A DNA stretch of 64,000 bases from Owenia fusiformis (GCA_903813345.2 CAIIXF020000008.1:37102867-37166866); one strand, 5' to 3'; counted from the stretch's first letter, positions 1-13,768 are shown. The notes: a model not told the origin generated them from the sequence alone. Made by a program: numbers and translations.

Positions 1-937
1 GGGGATGTATTAAAGTTCAAGGTCATAAGCCCAATGAGGTCAAAGATTATACATTATCATGGTGTGGCTACTAGTTTATATATCACCACCAAATAGTAAA
101 GTGTCTGCTCGGTCATGTTTTTGGCAAAAGGAACAGTTCAAGTGGATTTTATATCCTATGCATTCATGTTTTCTTTTTTAATTATTAAAATTTTGACCTT
201 TGGAATTGAACATCCATTGTGATTTCATCACATTCGATTGATCGATTTGATATCCCTGGATCAAATTTTCAAGATGCTTGAACCCTTTTAATATTTATTT
301 ATATTTGATGCCCATTTTGGAGTTATAAATCCCCTTATGGAATAAGGGGGGGGGGGGGGGAGGTTAAAGGGGGGTTGATATTTAAAAAGGAACCTTTGTT
401 AAAGACACACGTCACCAATGAACATGACTCCAAAGATGCTTTATAAATTGGTACTGCATGACATTCTAGTCCAGTTTCACTTGCTTAAAATGATTTATTA
501 GAAGCCTTGTTTATTGTTTCAAAAAACTTCCAACATTAATGACTCATTCTTGAGTCTCAAACTCTGCCCCTGTTTTCTTCAAACAAGGCTTCTAATAAAC
601 TTTTCTTCATTTAACATTTAGAGTTAATCCAAAATTACAGATTTTACATTTACATATATGATTCATGGTGTTAGCTTTTTACATAGTGTGGTTAGAGTTA
701 ACTATTTATATATTGCTATGGTAACATGATATACGTAATGGATGAAGATTCTCCCTCGTTTTGAAATTTAACTGAAATCTGTTTGAATTTAGGTTAAATC
801 TTTGAATCAAAATTATTTAAAAAACATTGTTCAGTTTGAAATTATAATTGTTACCATAGCAACACTCACTGTTACTATAGATACCTTGTTGCTATGTTAA
901 CTGCATGTTGTTATTGCTTGTTTACTATGGTTACTAG
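1..937 (+). other. Nidogen intron (5' part of gene lies before the window)
   Basis: No coding exon is visible before the first EGF exon at 938, whose phase-1 acceptor needs an upstream exon outside the window. The stretch holds a poly-G run at about 349-360, a 19-bp perfect inverted repeat at 494-512/581-599, and two GTTACCATAGCAAC-like palindromic motifs at about 712-725 and 849-862. Confidence 0.6.
494..599. repeat. 19-bp inverted repeat
   Basis: TTTATTAGAAGCCTTGTTT at 494-512 is repeated as its exact reverse complement at 581-599, around a 68-bp loop. This could be a small transposon derivative. No target duplication is clear. Confidence 0.6.
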
Positions 938-3900
938 GAGACAATCGTTGCGGTACAGGGGTTTGCGATGCTAATGCACGATGTGTCTATAATAGCGACG
1001 AGGGCATTGAAATGTGTGAATGTTTACCTGGTTACTATGGCAGCGGATATGATTGTAAGGAAGTCGGTAAGTATATGCTCATAACATTATCATTTTCATT
1101 ATTTTCATATTATTTTTCATGTCATTTCATTTATAAGATATCAGCTGAAGAGACGTTCTTGTGAAAGGCCAGAACTGTAAGTCTTTCAAAATGCAATATT
1201 TGCGAGTGGAATTATTCTAAATATAGCATTTTGAAACTTTTTAGTTTCCTTTGTTTGTTTTTCAATCACAAATAAATTCTTGCTTTGTTTGTTTGTTTCT
1301 TTTTCTCTTGATTCGTATTTGTTCACTTAATTGTTTTATTTTACATTTATATTTTACATTTTTGAGAATACATGTATAACCATCATTGCGAATAATTGTA
1401 TGATTTGAAGAATCTGAAATATTTAAAACCAGTGAACAAATATATGTAATTCTATTCACTGCTTTTACGTATTGTGTTTCTTTATCTAATGTATAAAATT
1501 TTAGTGATAAAGCTTTCAATTTGCTAGTAGTAATTTATGTATTTTCATACTAGGTGTTGGTTTTCTAATATTCTACAATTATAGATACTATTATGTAATG
1601 ATTATATGCTTTTAAAATGCTCTTTGGTGTTAGCCTTTTAGCCATACAAGGGGCCCTAGCCTTTTCTGTTGATGGCAAGCACACAACATACTAGGGGTCC
1701 TATATCTGCAGATTATTATGGCAGTTATATGGATTTCAAATAAATTAGAAGCTGGATCTGAAAATTGAGTGATTTAGGGATTTAATTGGGAGATGTTGGA
1801 TACTAAGGGTTGCTCCTTTAGGAGACTGTGGGATACACATGGAGAAAGTTAATGTTCTTATTTATTGTGCTATATCATGCCTCAGTTCACAGCAGTCTGG
1901 TTTTGAAGACTTAGCTGAAATGTGATTCCAATTTTGAAATATTGCCCTGGTTTGGTTTTAAAGTTCATTACCAGAAATGTAAAATCCTTGTCTAGAATTT
2001 CATATTTCCTTTCATTTTTATCGCTGCCATAATAATTTGGAAGGAGGGAACCCAGCCTTGTATGTACTCTTTATATAGTAAAGCCCGGGAGTAAAGCTTA
2101 ATTTGTGCAAAATTTAAACTCTAAAAATAACGCTTCTCATTTCTACTAATATGACTGCTTAATTCTAGAGGCGGGATGCGACGTTGTTAACAATTGTGAT
2201 GATAACGCAGAATGTGTTTTCAATCGTGAAACACGTCGTTATCAGTGTGAGTGCAATGATGACTTCAGTGGGGATGGCGTGACGTGTACCGAAGGAACTG
2301 ATGAACGTATGTACCTAATTAGAACTCATGTCATACATGTAACATTAATATTATTATGGTGTATTTTGTTTGACTAAAGAGGGGGCAGTTTCTAGAAAGA
2401 TTGTAAGCAAAATTCCTGAGGTTTAGAAGGTTTCATAGTGCTTAAAATTCATTTGCATTTCAAAATGGATTTTATTTCAAAATTCTGAAATTCAATTGTA
2501 TTACACAATTATACTGTGATTTTGATGTACATTGTATTTGTAATAGTGAAAGACAAAGACAATCTGAATTTCAGGAATGTATGTTCACAATATTTAAAAA
2601 AAATTGTTTCCATGGAAACAATTCAGGAGAATAGGGGAGGTCTTTGTTTCACAAAAATAAAGATGTACTGTATAATTGATTTTTTCATTAATAGTCATTT
2701 CTCATAAAAAAGCTTTCATATAAAATGCTAGCTGTTCCATCTTTCATGCGTCCACATATAACATGTTATTAAATTGTGAAAGGCTGTTCCATCTTTCATG
2801 CATACTCATATAACATGTTGTTAAATTATAAAACGATCCATGCTGGGATCAGAATGAGAAATATCTAATACAGTATCTCATGGTTGATGAAAGCAAGGAC
2901 GTCTATCTCGAGATAGACGTCCTTGATGAAAGTTAACTAATATATCATAGAAAACTCACAGATTTCTGTTTGTTACTTCAATGGATAAACATGGGACTAA
3001 GCTGACTGGTTATATTCGGCTGAATCCATAAAAAGATTCCTGCACCAATCGATACAAGATAGTTAAATGGTGTATAAGCTACCAGCTTTTCTTTAGTGAA
3101 AATTCTAAGTTCCAGCACAAATCGTTTTATTCTTTAACATTACAAACTACCAATATTTAATATTCATTATGTTTATAATTGCTTTTGATGAATCGTCAAA
3201 TAAATGTTGTTCAAAGCTTTGTTAAATTAAACCGATTGGTTCAATTGCTTTCAACTAACCAATGGCTTTCTACAATAGAGGTAGGGCTTAAGATGATCGT
3301 TGGAATATTTCTTTTGATGTATTTTATGAAAAGAGCTTGACGCAAGATGTCATATTGGTGATCTATAGGATGTAGTGGAATGAAAGTAAACACTTCCAGA
3401 GTAAACTCTCTCAAAGTAAACACTTTCCAAGTGAACGCTTTCAAAGTACTGTAAACACTTTCCAAGTAAACACTTTCAAAGTAAACACTTTCATCTGGCA
3501 TCATTCATATTCAAAAGAATATCACAACACAAAGGGTACCTTAATTTTTGACAGTATTTTAGTCTGGATGACATGTAATACAAGACTAAGCAAGGCAAGA
3601 CTAAGTAATACAAGACTAAGCAAAGCAAGACTAAGCAATTACTTTTTATGAAAGATAGAAGAATGATAGAAGTTTCCAAGCTACATTCTGCCAATATTAT
3701 GTTTTCAAAGCTCTGAATAATTTGTGTTTTCATGTATATTTGTGTTCTATCGCATGTTCAAATCTTCACTTAAATATTTGCTTTTCAGTTGCCATAGCAA
3801 CCCCTTAAAGTGACTTTAAAGAATTATTATTCAGATCACTTGTCTATCTCATTATAACACCATTAGCATGTATTCTTCTCATGTAACTTTGCAAACAAAC

Positions 3901-6900
3901 CTGCGTTCCTAAGGCAACCAGTGTGTTTCTATGGCAACCATATGTAGACAGCTTGTCTAGATGTTTCTCGCTTGTTTGTGCTTGTAATATGTTTTCCTTG
4001 ATTGTCTTATACGTTTTAGCCGGGTGTAGAGATTGTGACACAAATGCTCAATGTATTTATGACGAAAGTAGACTTATGTATCGTTGCCAGTGCCGTGAAG
4101 GTTACACAGGAGACGGCAATACTTGTTCAGAGCTAGGTAACATTGGTGACACGTGATATGTAACATGCGTGACACGTGATATGTAACATGCGTGAAATAT
4201 TGTAATATATACCAGCACATATATATTATTTTTTATTAGGTACCTCTTATCCTACCCTCCCATTTTGTATGACTTCCCTCTCAAAGGAGGTGTTGTCCCA
4301 ACTGCCTTGTTAGTCAAAATGGGACCTTGAATAACCAATCAGAATTAAGTATTTGTATATTTGAATAACAATTTATGGCAGTTGCAACCTCCTTTCATTC
4401 CATCCTATTTAATTATACATGTAAAATATATCCTTATTTTTTAGCAAATCATGAACTGAAAGATGCAATGAAAAAAATTGGATTTATTTTATAATTTAGT
4501 ATAATTAAAAACGTTAAGTTTTGTTTGTTTATCCCACTTTAAACACTCCTATATGTTCTTGTCATTTTGTTTAACTAAACTTTGTATTATTTTCCAAAAT
4601 AATATCACCAGAATTTTATTCTCACATTTTCATTAGTATCCTCCCATCACATCTGTATGTTATTAAAGTGGCAATTAAGTTTAATATATAACTATTACAC
4701 TCAAAAGATAAGATACATTTTATTGCCACTTTAAGAAATCCCTACCTCACATTTTGTATTTTATTTCGCACTAAATTTTTGATCACACAATTTGATTTGA
4801 TTTGTTCATTGTGCAATTTTATTTGCAGAAATGCAATTAATCAAATTCAACCCATTTAAATAATTCACAAAACACTAATTTTACTTGAGATAATGCACAT
4901 TTATTTTTATTTATTTTTTATTATATAATTTACTAAACACAGATTAATTTATTAATAAAAAAATTTAATGAGAATTGGTCTTTGTTTTTTTACATCTTGA
5001 TTTCTAACCTTACTACTCTAAATGTATAGCATAGTAAATTATATAATTAAACCATTAAATAAACACATAATTAATTAAGTAAATAAATAGTATATACTCA
5101 AATCAGCATGCATTATTATCATACAATGTTCATGAATTATGCATTGTAATGATTCAATAATGCATGGTTGATAAAACAAATTATCTTGTTTCTTGTTACT
5201 TACCTTTCAATCATAAAAAAAACAAATACATTATGTTCAGTTGAAGAAATGTAATATTTATCTGTAGATTCCTACTAAATTTCTGTTTCTCAAAAACAAC
5301 AAAAAATCTTAGCTGATGAAATAATCGACAAGAAACAAGATATTATTTTTCCTGACCTTAGATAATCTTTACTTTTCTTAGGCACACTACACATATTTTT
5401 ATATTACAATGGAAGCACACAAGTGGAAAATAATGCATTGCATAGTTAGAAATTATTGCATGTTTAATTACAATGTTAGGTAGGCATACATGTAGTTGCA
5501 CAACTTTCCCCAAACTATCCCTTTTAATTTGAATCACTGCACGTCATCTCAAATGAATACTTGTAAAATTATCATTGTGTATATAATGTACTCAAGCTTT
5601 TTCATTATTTGTTATATGTATCCATGTGTGTATTTTAAGAGTTTGGTATTTGTTTTATATTTAATGGGAATTTATTATTTCTTCAATTATGTTACCTATA
5701 TATTGTACGTAAATAATTTTGTTACTTTGTCAATTTTCCGTCATTTCCTTATTTTATGTTTAATTGTTTGAATTGTTTTTTGTTTTTGTTTCCATCAACC
5801 TATTTCCTAACCTACCTGTTTGTACAAAAGAACATATATATCAGAATACTTCTAACAATTTAATTCATATATACATACCATTCTATATCCATTTTCCATC
5901 TACCTCTTAAACTTATTTGTGGTGTGTCATGATTAAACTGACCAATCACAGTTGATTAAAACCTTCAGTGTGTTTTTTCAGGAGAACAGGGCTGTGAAGT
6001 GCTACGAAACTGCGGACGTGATGCCAGTTGTACTTATGACGATTATTACCGCAAATACGCCTGCAAATGCAACCCAGGCTTTGAGGGAGATGGTTACAGA
6101 TGCACCAAAGAAGAAGGTATACTCTCTGGACATTTATGCCATTTTAAAGCAAAAATGCCCATCTGGATCAAGCAATTAAAAAAACAGAAAGGGAACGTAT
6201 ATGATGTGTTTGCTCTTACCAGAATTCATGTTTTATGAATGTGAATTTTGTTATACTGTTATTGCCGTCAAATGTAGATCAGGAGAAAGTGTTTCTTTAA
6301 AGTTTAAAAGAGAAAGTGTTAAAGGTTCACTGGATACTTTTCAACAGGTTGCGAGGTGCTACATAACTGTGGTAGAGGAGCTAGCTGCGTGTATGACAAT
6401 TATTATCGCAAGTACAAATGTCAATGTAATCGCGGGTATATCGGGAATGGATACAGATGTGAAAGAGAGCAAGGTCCGTGGAGTGATGTCCTTGGGTTAC
6501 AATTTATTTTGATTTTAGGCTTCAACTTTCGTAGCTTATATCTATATTTTCAGCATTATAGCGCATGATGTTGTGAGATTAGGGATTGAGAGATCCCAGG
6601 TTCAATAATCACAATGAGCTTTGAATTTGGCACTCTTTAATTCTAAATTTGTCTGGCTTAATTGCTTCACTACATTAGATTAGTCACTTCAGTAGCTAGT
6701 TGTTTCTTTTTCCACAACTGAGGCTCATCTGGTTGGTTCCCATTTACATTGGTGTCAGCGGTTGGATCATGTCATTCATTGTATCTTTTATGTGAAGCTG
6801 GGTACAATGTGTGGGAATCACTATCAAAGTTGGCTGTTTCTGCTTTGCTTCACTTAATTGTTTGTCAGTTACAATGTAGTTCATTAGTAAGCTTGTCCTT

Positions 6901-9900
6901 CATAAAATGAGGCACTTTGGGTTATTATATTGGTGTGAGTGTTGGAATCAGATTTTGTTGTATCATTTTCACTCATCTGGTGTGTATTGTGTGGAAATTC
7001 ACCATCTACAAGGGGGCCAGGGGGGCTAACAACAGATGTGTGATTTGAGTATACTTGAATTCCTGGCTGCATCTAGGTTGCTTCACCACATTAATTTACC
7101 TACTGTAGTTCACTAATTTTTTCCCAGACATTGGCCACCAAAATATTTTAAATTGGTGTCAGCGGTGGGATTATAGATTCATAGTGCCATTTGCACCCAG
7201 ATAGTGTATATCTTACAGAAGTCTTAGTAAGAAAGAGACAGGGCACCATGAGAATGTGGCCCTTTGAAAGGTGGTCAATGGTAGCAACTTGGATCACAAT
7301 TTACTACCATATAAAAGTGTACTATAGCTTAGCTTATATAGCTCAGAATAATAGTAGAGCTTGAGTTAGAGCAGAGGTAAAATAGAAAATAACAAACAAA
7401 CAATAATGTATATATCAGAAAGTTGAAATTATATATGAGAAAAAATAAAAGCAAAGAACAAGATCAATTCTTGAACTCCAAACTCTAAAAATCTCCCATA
7501 TTTTTTTTCTCCCATGTTTTTCCATTTCTCCCATGAGTTTTCTCATTTCTTCCATGATTATATTCCAGCTGTACCATGTAACAGAATCAACAACTGTGAC
7601 CCAAATGCAGAATGTACCAGAATACCTTCCACAGGGGAATACCAATGTAGATGTCTACGTGGATTCCAAGGGGACGGCTACTTATGCACACAATCATGTA
7701 AGTTAAAGAGTTATCATAAAAAGCAAACGTGAAATTTTTTTTGAAAAGAACAAATTCTTTAGACTAGTGTCCACATCTTATTTTCTTTTTGGCATGCTGG
7801 GTAAATTTCAAAGCAGCCATTTTGTTCTTCAAAGTGAGACGTTTATCTCTGTATGTCTTGTTAATATTTATTATTACTTGTTACTTGTATATTGTAGTGG
7901 ACTGCCGCAGTGACGCCACAATTTGTGACTCAAACGCCAGATGTACCCGAGGAAGTTCTGGTTATGTTTGTTCTTGCAACCGTGGATATTCTGGTGACGG
8001 TACACGATGTGTCTGTGAGTAAATTATTCAGTTAACCTTTGTCACCTTTTATGTGACTGGTGTTTGGCATAATTTTCAGTGGTTTGCATTTGTAACAATA
8101 GTCACACTTTTGTAACTATTTGCAGGATGTGACATTTTGTCATCTAATGTTTTGAAAATGTCTCACATATACCACTTACCTTTCCCTAAATTTGATTACC
8201 GTTTAAATAAGTAAAAAAATACTTCAGAATATATATCTAAAAGTGTATGACTAAAATCAGATGTTTGCCTTTGAATCAGCTTTAAAATGGTGTATATTTC
8301 ATATTTCCAGTGCAAGGAGACCAGGGCAGCTACTTAGTGTACGCACAGGGAATGTCCATCATGAAAGTGCCATTTGAGCCCAACCAAGAGAACCCAGGAA
8401 CAATGATTCTACACATACCAGGTATGAATGAATTAAATTATAAAAAAAATTATCAAAAAATTGCTAAAATCCAAAGAGGATTGTATAAAACAAGTAAAAG
8501 TACCATTGAGGGCCTGTTCTCAATTTTATTATATTAAGATATAAAATTTCAAAAAGAATATCGTTTCAATAATGGAAGATACATGTATTAAAGTTTTTAT
8601 GGTTGATTTTTCACAAGGGAAAACTTGCTGGCGTATCAAACTTCAAGACTACCGTGAATTTAGTGACATGCCAGTTGTAATAGTGCAGGGAGCCACTTGA
8701 CAGGATTACCCAAACCAGAGTGCAATAGCAATCAAATTTTATGCACTGCAAGATATTAGATACAATTTGAATACAACAAAACCCTTTACCGAAGGGAGGT
8801 GTTCCCAAGTGTTTACTAACACTGGTTTTACTACTTGTATAAACATTTTTATTTAAATTAAATAAATTACATTACTTCCCGACCTTTAGGCCAGACAGCA
8901 GTTGGAGTGGCCATTGACTGTGCCAACAGGATGATGTTCTGGACTGATGCTCTACAAAAGAAAGTTCACTCGGCCAACTTAGATGGTTCAAATATGGCAA
9001 CTGTCACTGATTTTGGTAGGGCATGTCATAAACATAGGGCATGTCATTTTTTGAACAGCATGTTATGCATAGGGCATGCCATAAACATAGGGCTTGTCAT
9101 ATTATCAGGAGCATGTTGTACATGGTTCATGCCATACAGAGGGAGTGCTATACATTGACAAGGGCATGTTATGGGAGGCATTCCCTATATACTAAAGGGC
9201 ATGTTATGTGTACAGCGTGTCCCCTACATCCACTAATGCTTATTTTACTACAAACCCTCTCAAGTAGGATGCTGTAAAGTAAAGGTTTTTGGATCCGTGG
9301 CGAATATATTCCAAGACAAAATTGTACTTTGCTTTTAGAGGGCAAATGCTGATTTGAAGGTTTTTGCATGTACTTCTTGCATTTTTAAAATTATTTTTGA
9401 CATTAATTAATTATTGATAGGCTTTAGCTTGTTAGAGATTTCCGAGGATGTCTACTTTTGGAGTTAAAGTGGTGATTGGATGTTAACATATTGGGTATTC
9501 AATGCGGAAACACTTGGAAATTTTGGTGTGGGGTATTTTTGGTGTGCAGTTTTTTTGATGGGAGTATTTTAGCAACATTTCAATATTTTAAGACACTACA
9601 GTGAAAAAGATGCACATGTGTTTCTTAGTTGAATTCCCTAATTATATGCATATTTTTACTAATTTATTTATGCATGTTTCTTTACAAATGCCAGTCAAGA
9701 TGGATATCTACTGTAGATGTGCATGTTAGCAGATTAGGCATATTTAATAACTAACATGAATGGATGCTGTTTAATCTGAAAAGGATTTGGTCAAAATATC
9801 CATGTCTGTCGTCAAATAACACAATTTCATTTGGGCAATTGAGAATGTCAAAGACCATTTTGTTATATAATGCCTTTGAAACTAGTTTAAACTTATAAAC

Positions 9901-12900
9901 ATAACATTTTAATATCTTGTTATTTGGTGGCAATGGTATTATGATTTCGACCGATCCCTTGAAGTATTTTAAAGGCATGAGGCGTGGGGATTTTGCATGT
10001 TTGCATCTTAGACTAATGCTTGACTTGATATTAACCTAGGCCAAACCGCAGTGGGTGTTGGAGCAGACTGTCAAGATCGCATGGTTTACTGGACTGATGT
10101 GTCTGGTAATACAATTAACAGGGCTTCATTTGAGGATGGTAGTGGCTCAGAAATGGTGTTTGAAGGTACACAAAAATTGCTTTGCTTTATACTGACTTTC
10201 AAATATTTGGTATGTTTTGCATGTTAATATAATGGAGATTTGGCATGTTGGTATGCTTACTTTTTAGTAGGTTTGGTATGTTTTGCATGTATATTTTTAG
10301 AGAGACCATTTATTAGTATGTCTGTATTTTAATTTTTTTTAAAAATGAGGATTTGTTTTAAAACATGTATTTTGTATTTTGATATTTAATGGGTGTCTCT
10401 TTGTCAAAATTTTACAATATTGTTAAGGTCATTTTAAAAACATTCAAAGTGTCAATGCTATACTAGATAACATGAAATGTTATATTGAGTAGAAGCAGAA
10501 ATAAGGTAACTTTGTTTGGAAAATTGACATGCTGGTTCATATATCAATTAAAATGAATCATTTTCTCCATTTAGGTCTTGGATCCCCTGAAGGTATTGCG
10601 ATAGATTGGATTGCCCGTAATATTTACTGGACCGACTCTGGTCTTGATCGTATAGAGGTGGCTAAGATAGATGGGACCAACAGGAAGACAATCATTGAAG
10701 GAGATCTTGTTAACCCGAGAGCAATTGCAATTGATCCACGCAGAGGGTAACATATATATGTCTATGAATTACATTTGAAAAATATTTTTAAAATAAATCA
10801 AGGAGGTGGACACATTAGAGTTTGGGTGCACATTGACAAAACAATGAGATTTAATGGATTAATTTTACGGATGTTTCTATGTATGAAAATCTACAACTAA
10901 GTAAATGTTAAGGCAGCCATTTTGGACTTTCTGTCCAAAAATTGTCTATTCTATTGAAGGGTGTGATACTTTTCAACCTGTGTCTTGTTTAAAAGTTCTT
11001 CACAATAGTACCACCCCCACGCCCCCCCCCCCCCCCCCCCTATATCGAATATTTTCTTGGTCAGAACCTATAAAATTAGAATTGGAACTCACACCCAGTT
11101 AAAAAAAATCTGTGGGAGCACATAAGTAATTCATGTAACACAGTAAATCACACATTCACAATCTTATATGCAATATTTTATATAAAATGAACCTCTTTGC
11201 TTTAGAACTCTCTACTGGACTGACTGGAACAGAAAGGCCCCTAAGATTGAGATGTCCAGCATGGATGGTTCTGAGAGACACGTCATAGTTGATGATAACT
11301 TAGGTCTACCTAATGGCCTTACTGTTGATTATGACACTGAACAGCTATGCTGGGCCGATGCAGGTAAGATTTGAACATTTCGAGAGGTGTCATCTATTTT
11401 AAATTGGAAAACTGGCAAATAATTTTAGCATTAAAACAAGCAAATTTCTCATAACAACAGGTCTAAATCTAAATACATTTCATCATTATAACTTTTAGGT
11501 TCTGTTTTCTTGAATCATCATATTCGCAGGTTTAAAGGGATCTGTTTCTTTTTCTAATCTTGTTCTATTATAATATTAATCACATCCAATCAGATTTTTT
11601 ATTTATTTATTTTTGACATGGGCTTTCAACTAGAGTTGAAAGCCCATGTTTTTGAGAATAGTAAAATTATATCAGATTTTATTATTTGAGACTGATGACT
11701 GATGCTGTATAGAAGTATCTGAGAGGTCCATTGTTCTAAATATTTCGATTATGTCGTTTAGGTTCCCAGCATATAGAGTGCGCTAGGCCAGATGGTAGCG
11801 GACGTAAGGTGATCTACAATCTCGCTTCATACCCCTTTGATATCGCTCAAGCTAACGGCAATCTTTACTGGACTGACTGGGACATGTAAGAAATTATTAT
11901 TTTATACACTCCCCTCCATAAGTTTGGAAATTGGATGTATTCATAGCATGTTAAAGGCTTTTAATCTTTATTCTGTTCTTTTGCTTTTTTCAATAGTTTT
12001 GTTAATCAAGAAGGGGACTTCTTGTTGCCAAATTTATGAAGGGGGTGTATCAATTTGCTTAAAATTACTGTTCCATTTTTAAGGTTTTGATGAACATCAA
12101 AATGCATTTAAATGTCCACAATAATTAGAACACAATATGAACACAACTTTCTAGGAAATAATTTCAGTTCTGATCTTTCTTTTGCTTTATACACCATCAT
12201 TTGAAACATTGAACAAAATGGTTGACAAATGGCATATAGATGTCTCTGTGAGTAGACACCTCACTCACTGTCATTTAATTGAAATACTGCATAACAAATT
12301 GCAAATATCTATTTTCCAGGAAGAGCATCCCAAACATTGCTCAAAATGGTGGCACCCCTAATGAACCCATTGGCCTCCCAGTAGGTGGAAATGGTCGTCT
12401 GTATGGTATAGCAACAGCCAGCAATAGGTGTCCAGCAGGTAAACTAGAATAGATTGTTTATGTTAAAGGGGCTCAGTCTTTAAGTTGGACCCATATTTTT
12501 AAAAAATGGTCGTCTGTATGGAATAGCAACAGCCAGCAATAGGTGTCCTGCAGGTTAGAGTAGAGTGTTAATGTTAAAGGGGCTCAGTCTTTAACTTGGA
12601 CCCCTAAATTTAAAAAATAGTTGTCTATATGGTATAGCAACAGCCAGCAATAGGTGTCCTGCAGGTAAACTAGAGTAGATTGTTTATGGTAAAGGGGCTC
12701 AGTATTTAAATTGAACCCCTTAATTTGAAAGGTCATAAAATCAGGATAATTAGTGCCAGCCAGAGACATTTCCTATAGATACTTAATTGTGAGAAAAATC
12801 TTTTGCTTTGCTTGCGACATGCCAGATGCTTATATCTTACATTATCATATAATATATCAATTACTGCAAACCAGAGGCTTATATATGTTATGAAATGAAA

Positions 12901-13083
12901 AATATATTAAAAATTACATTTAATTTCAAAATGACTTTATTATATTTTGCAGGAAGCAATGCTTGCTCATATAACAATGGCGGATGTAGGTTCTTATGTC
13001 TTCCAACTGCCAATGGAGGGCGCACCTGTGCCTGCCCGGATGATATCGATGAGGACGAGTGCAATCAAATCAACTTACTTTAA
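938..13083 (+). CDS. NID: Nidogen (entactin), 3' part: 7 EGF + YWTD propeller + EGF
   Basis: Secreted basement-membrane linker that joins laminin to collagen IV and perlecan. Fifteen coding exons are visible: 938-1066, 2169-2306, 4020-4136, 5982-6116, 6348-6473, 7569-7697, 7898-8014, 8311-8421, 8890-9015, 10040-10165, 10575-10746, 11206-11363, 11762-11885, 12320-12438 and 12953-13083 (1,958 nt, in frame throughout). The first seven each encode one six-cysteine EGF module (for example [28 protein letters not shown]) and are phase 1-1. Exons 8-14 form an LDLR class B propeller with FWTD, YWTD, YWTD, YWTD, CWAD and YWTD motifs and the nidogen-like stretch [20 protein letters not shown]. Exon 15 gives the last EGF ([12 protein letters not shown]) and stops at TAA 13081. 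I see no thyroglobulin module between EGF7 and the propeller, unlike vertebrate nidogens. The NIDO and G2F domains must lie upstream of the window. The family call is firm, and exon edges are by eye. Confidence 0.9.
2731..2834. repeat. Two-copy 52-bp tandem duplication in nidogen intron
   Basis: GCTGTTCCATCTTTCATGC and the following roughly 30 bases are repeated with a 52-bp offset (2731 and 2783). Differences are few, so the duplication is recent. Confidence 0.7.
2886..2932. mobile_element. 32-bp perfect palindrome flanked by direct repeats
   Basis: A perfect 32-bp palindrome at 2894-2925 (starts CAAGGACGTC, ends GACGTCCTTG) lies between two copies of ATGAAAG. GATGAAAG occurs at 2886-2893 and 2925-2932, and its first G overlaps the palindrome end. 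A direct repeat around a palindrome is the mark of transposon insertion. The CANGG terminus and 7-8 bp duplication resemble hAT elements, but with no internal sequence left. Confidence 0.65.
3386..3492. repeat. Short tandem repeat GTAAACACTTTCCAA type
   Basis: About seven degenerate copies of a 14-16 bp unit (GTAAACACTTTCMAA). A second short array of AGACTAAGCAA units follows at about 3586-3640. Both are intronic and noncoding; the long minus-strand frame across them is an artefact of the repeat. Confidence 0.7.
6650..7215. repeat. Diverged tandem repeat, about 185-230 bp period, 3 units
   Basis: Three diverged units begin near 6660, 6843 and 7077 with TTGCTTCAC. Each carries a motif like ATTGGTGTCAGCGGTTGGAT (about 6750, 6930, 7152). 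They lie in the intron between EGF5 and EGF6. A sequence like a tRNA B box (GGTTCAATAATC, about 6599) sits just upstream, so an old SINE is possible. Confidence 0.45.
9015..9215. repeat. GGGCATGTCATAAACATA-type degenerate tandem array
   Basis: Begins at the donor of nidogen exon 9 and repeats a GGCATGT(T/C)AT core about eight times with variable spacing. It lies in the intron, with no coding evidence. Confidence 0.6.
11610..11655. mobile_element. 32-bp palindrome flanked by 7-bp direct repeat
   Basis: Two 15-bp arms (CATGGGCTTTCAACT and its exact complement) separated by AG occupy 11617-11648. TTTTTGA lies immediately on each side (11610-11616 and 11649-11655). Same architecture as the 2894 palindrome but unrelated in sequence, apart from the CANGG...CCNTG ends. 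Confidence 0.65.
12391..12727 (+). repeat. Triplicated exon 14-intron junction of nidogen
   Basis: The last 48 bases of nidogen exon 14, its donor and about 65 bases of intron are present three times in tandem, starting at 12391, 12506 and 12617. Copies 2 and 3 keep the exon-like text (AGCAACAGCCAGCAATAGGT) and a potential donor (GCAG|GTTAGA, GCAG|GTAAAC). Read-through from copy 1 meets TAG at once, so only the first donor keeps the frame. Confidence 0.85.
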
Positions 13084-13297
13084 TAGGTGCATTTAGATGT
13101 ATTTTTTAGATTCTTTGTTAAATGATTGAATACAATTTAAAAAAATGTATGAATAACTTTGCTGGAAAACAATCAATCATTGGCTTTCAATCAAGAGTCA
13201 TTATGTAAATTGATTTTGTTTTGAGTCCAACAGACTTATTTTAAAAGGCACATGTTGTTACTGTTATCTTAAAAATAGATATCAAAGGGGTTTATAC

Positions 13298-13768
13298 TAG
13301 TGTTGTCGCGATTAATCGATACATCGCGATATACATCGCCAAAGCTGATTCGGTCGATGCATCGATGTCTGAAACAAAACATCGATGTTTTTAAAAAAAA
13401 TTAATTTGCTAAAAATCACCCTTTCTTATCTTATTTTGACGCAAATCGCTTACCTTTCTCATGTCTTATTTCATTTTCCAATGTTTTCTGATATTCTTAC
13501 GCTTTTAAAACTGTTTTAGCTAGTCGAAATGAACCATTAATCTAAAAGAATTTATTTTACTTTCATTTCACCGTTACTAGAAGTTCCCGGATGTACCAGC
13601 GTACTCTTTTTAATTTGTTCTGTTCAGTATTTTAGTGCATTAGCGTTCGGTATTTCAGTGCACTTTTCTCGGACTTTTTCTCGATGTACATCGCGATGTG
13701 CATCGATGTTTACTACTGAAAATTGCCGATGCATCGATGTACGATTATGGCACATCGCGACAACACTA
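13298..13768. mobile_element. 471-bp MITE with TAGTGTTGTCGCGAT ends
   Basis: 15-bp terminal inverted repeats TAGTGTTGTCGCGAT (13298-13312) and its complement (13754-13768). Sub-terminal ATCGATG/CATCGATG motifs are abundant at both ends. Looks like a non-autonomous DNA transposon, perhaps hAT. No clean 8-bp target duplication and no transposase. Confidence 0.75.

Noticed and set aside
3241-3733. Minus-strand frames with [16 protein letters not shown]
   Set aside because: Produced by the GTAAACACTTTC tandem array inside a nidogen intron.
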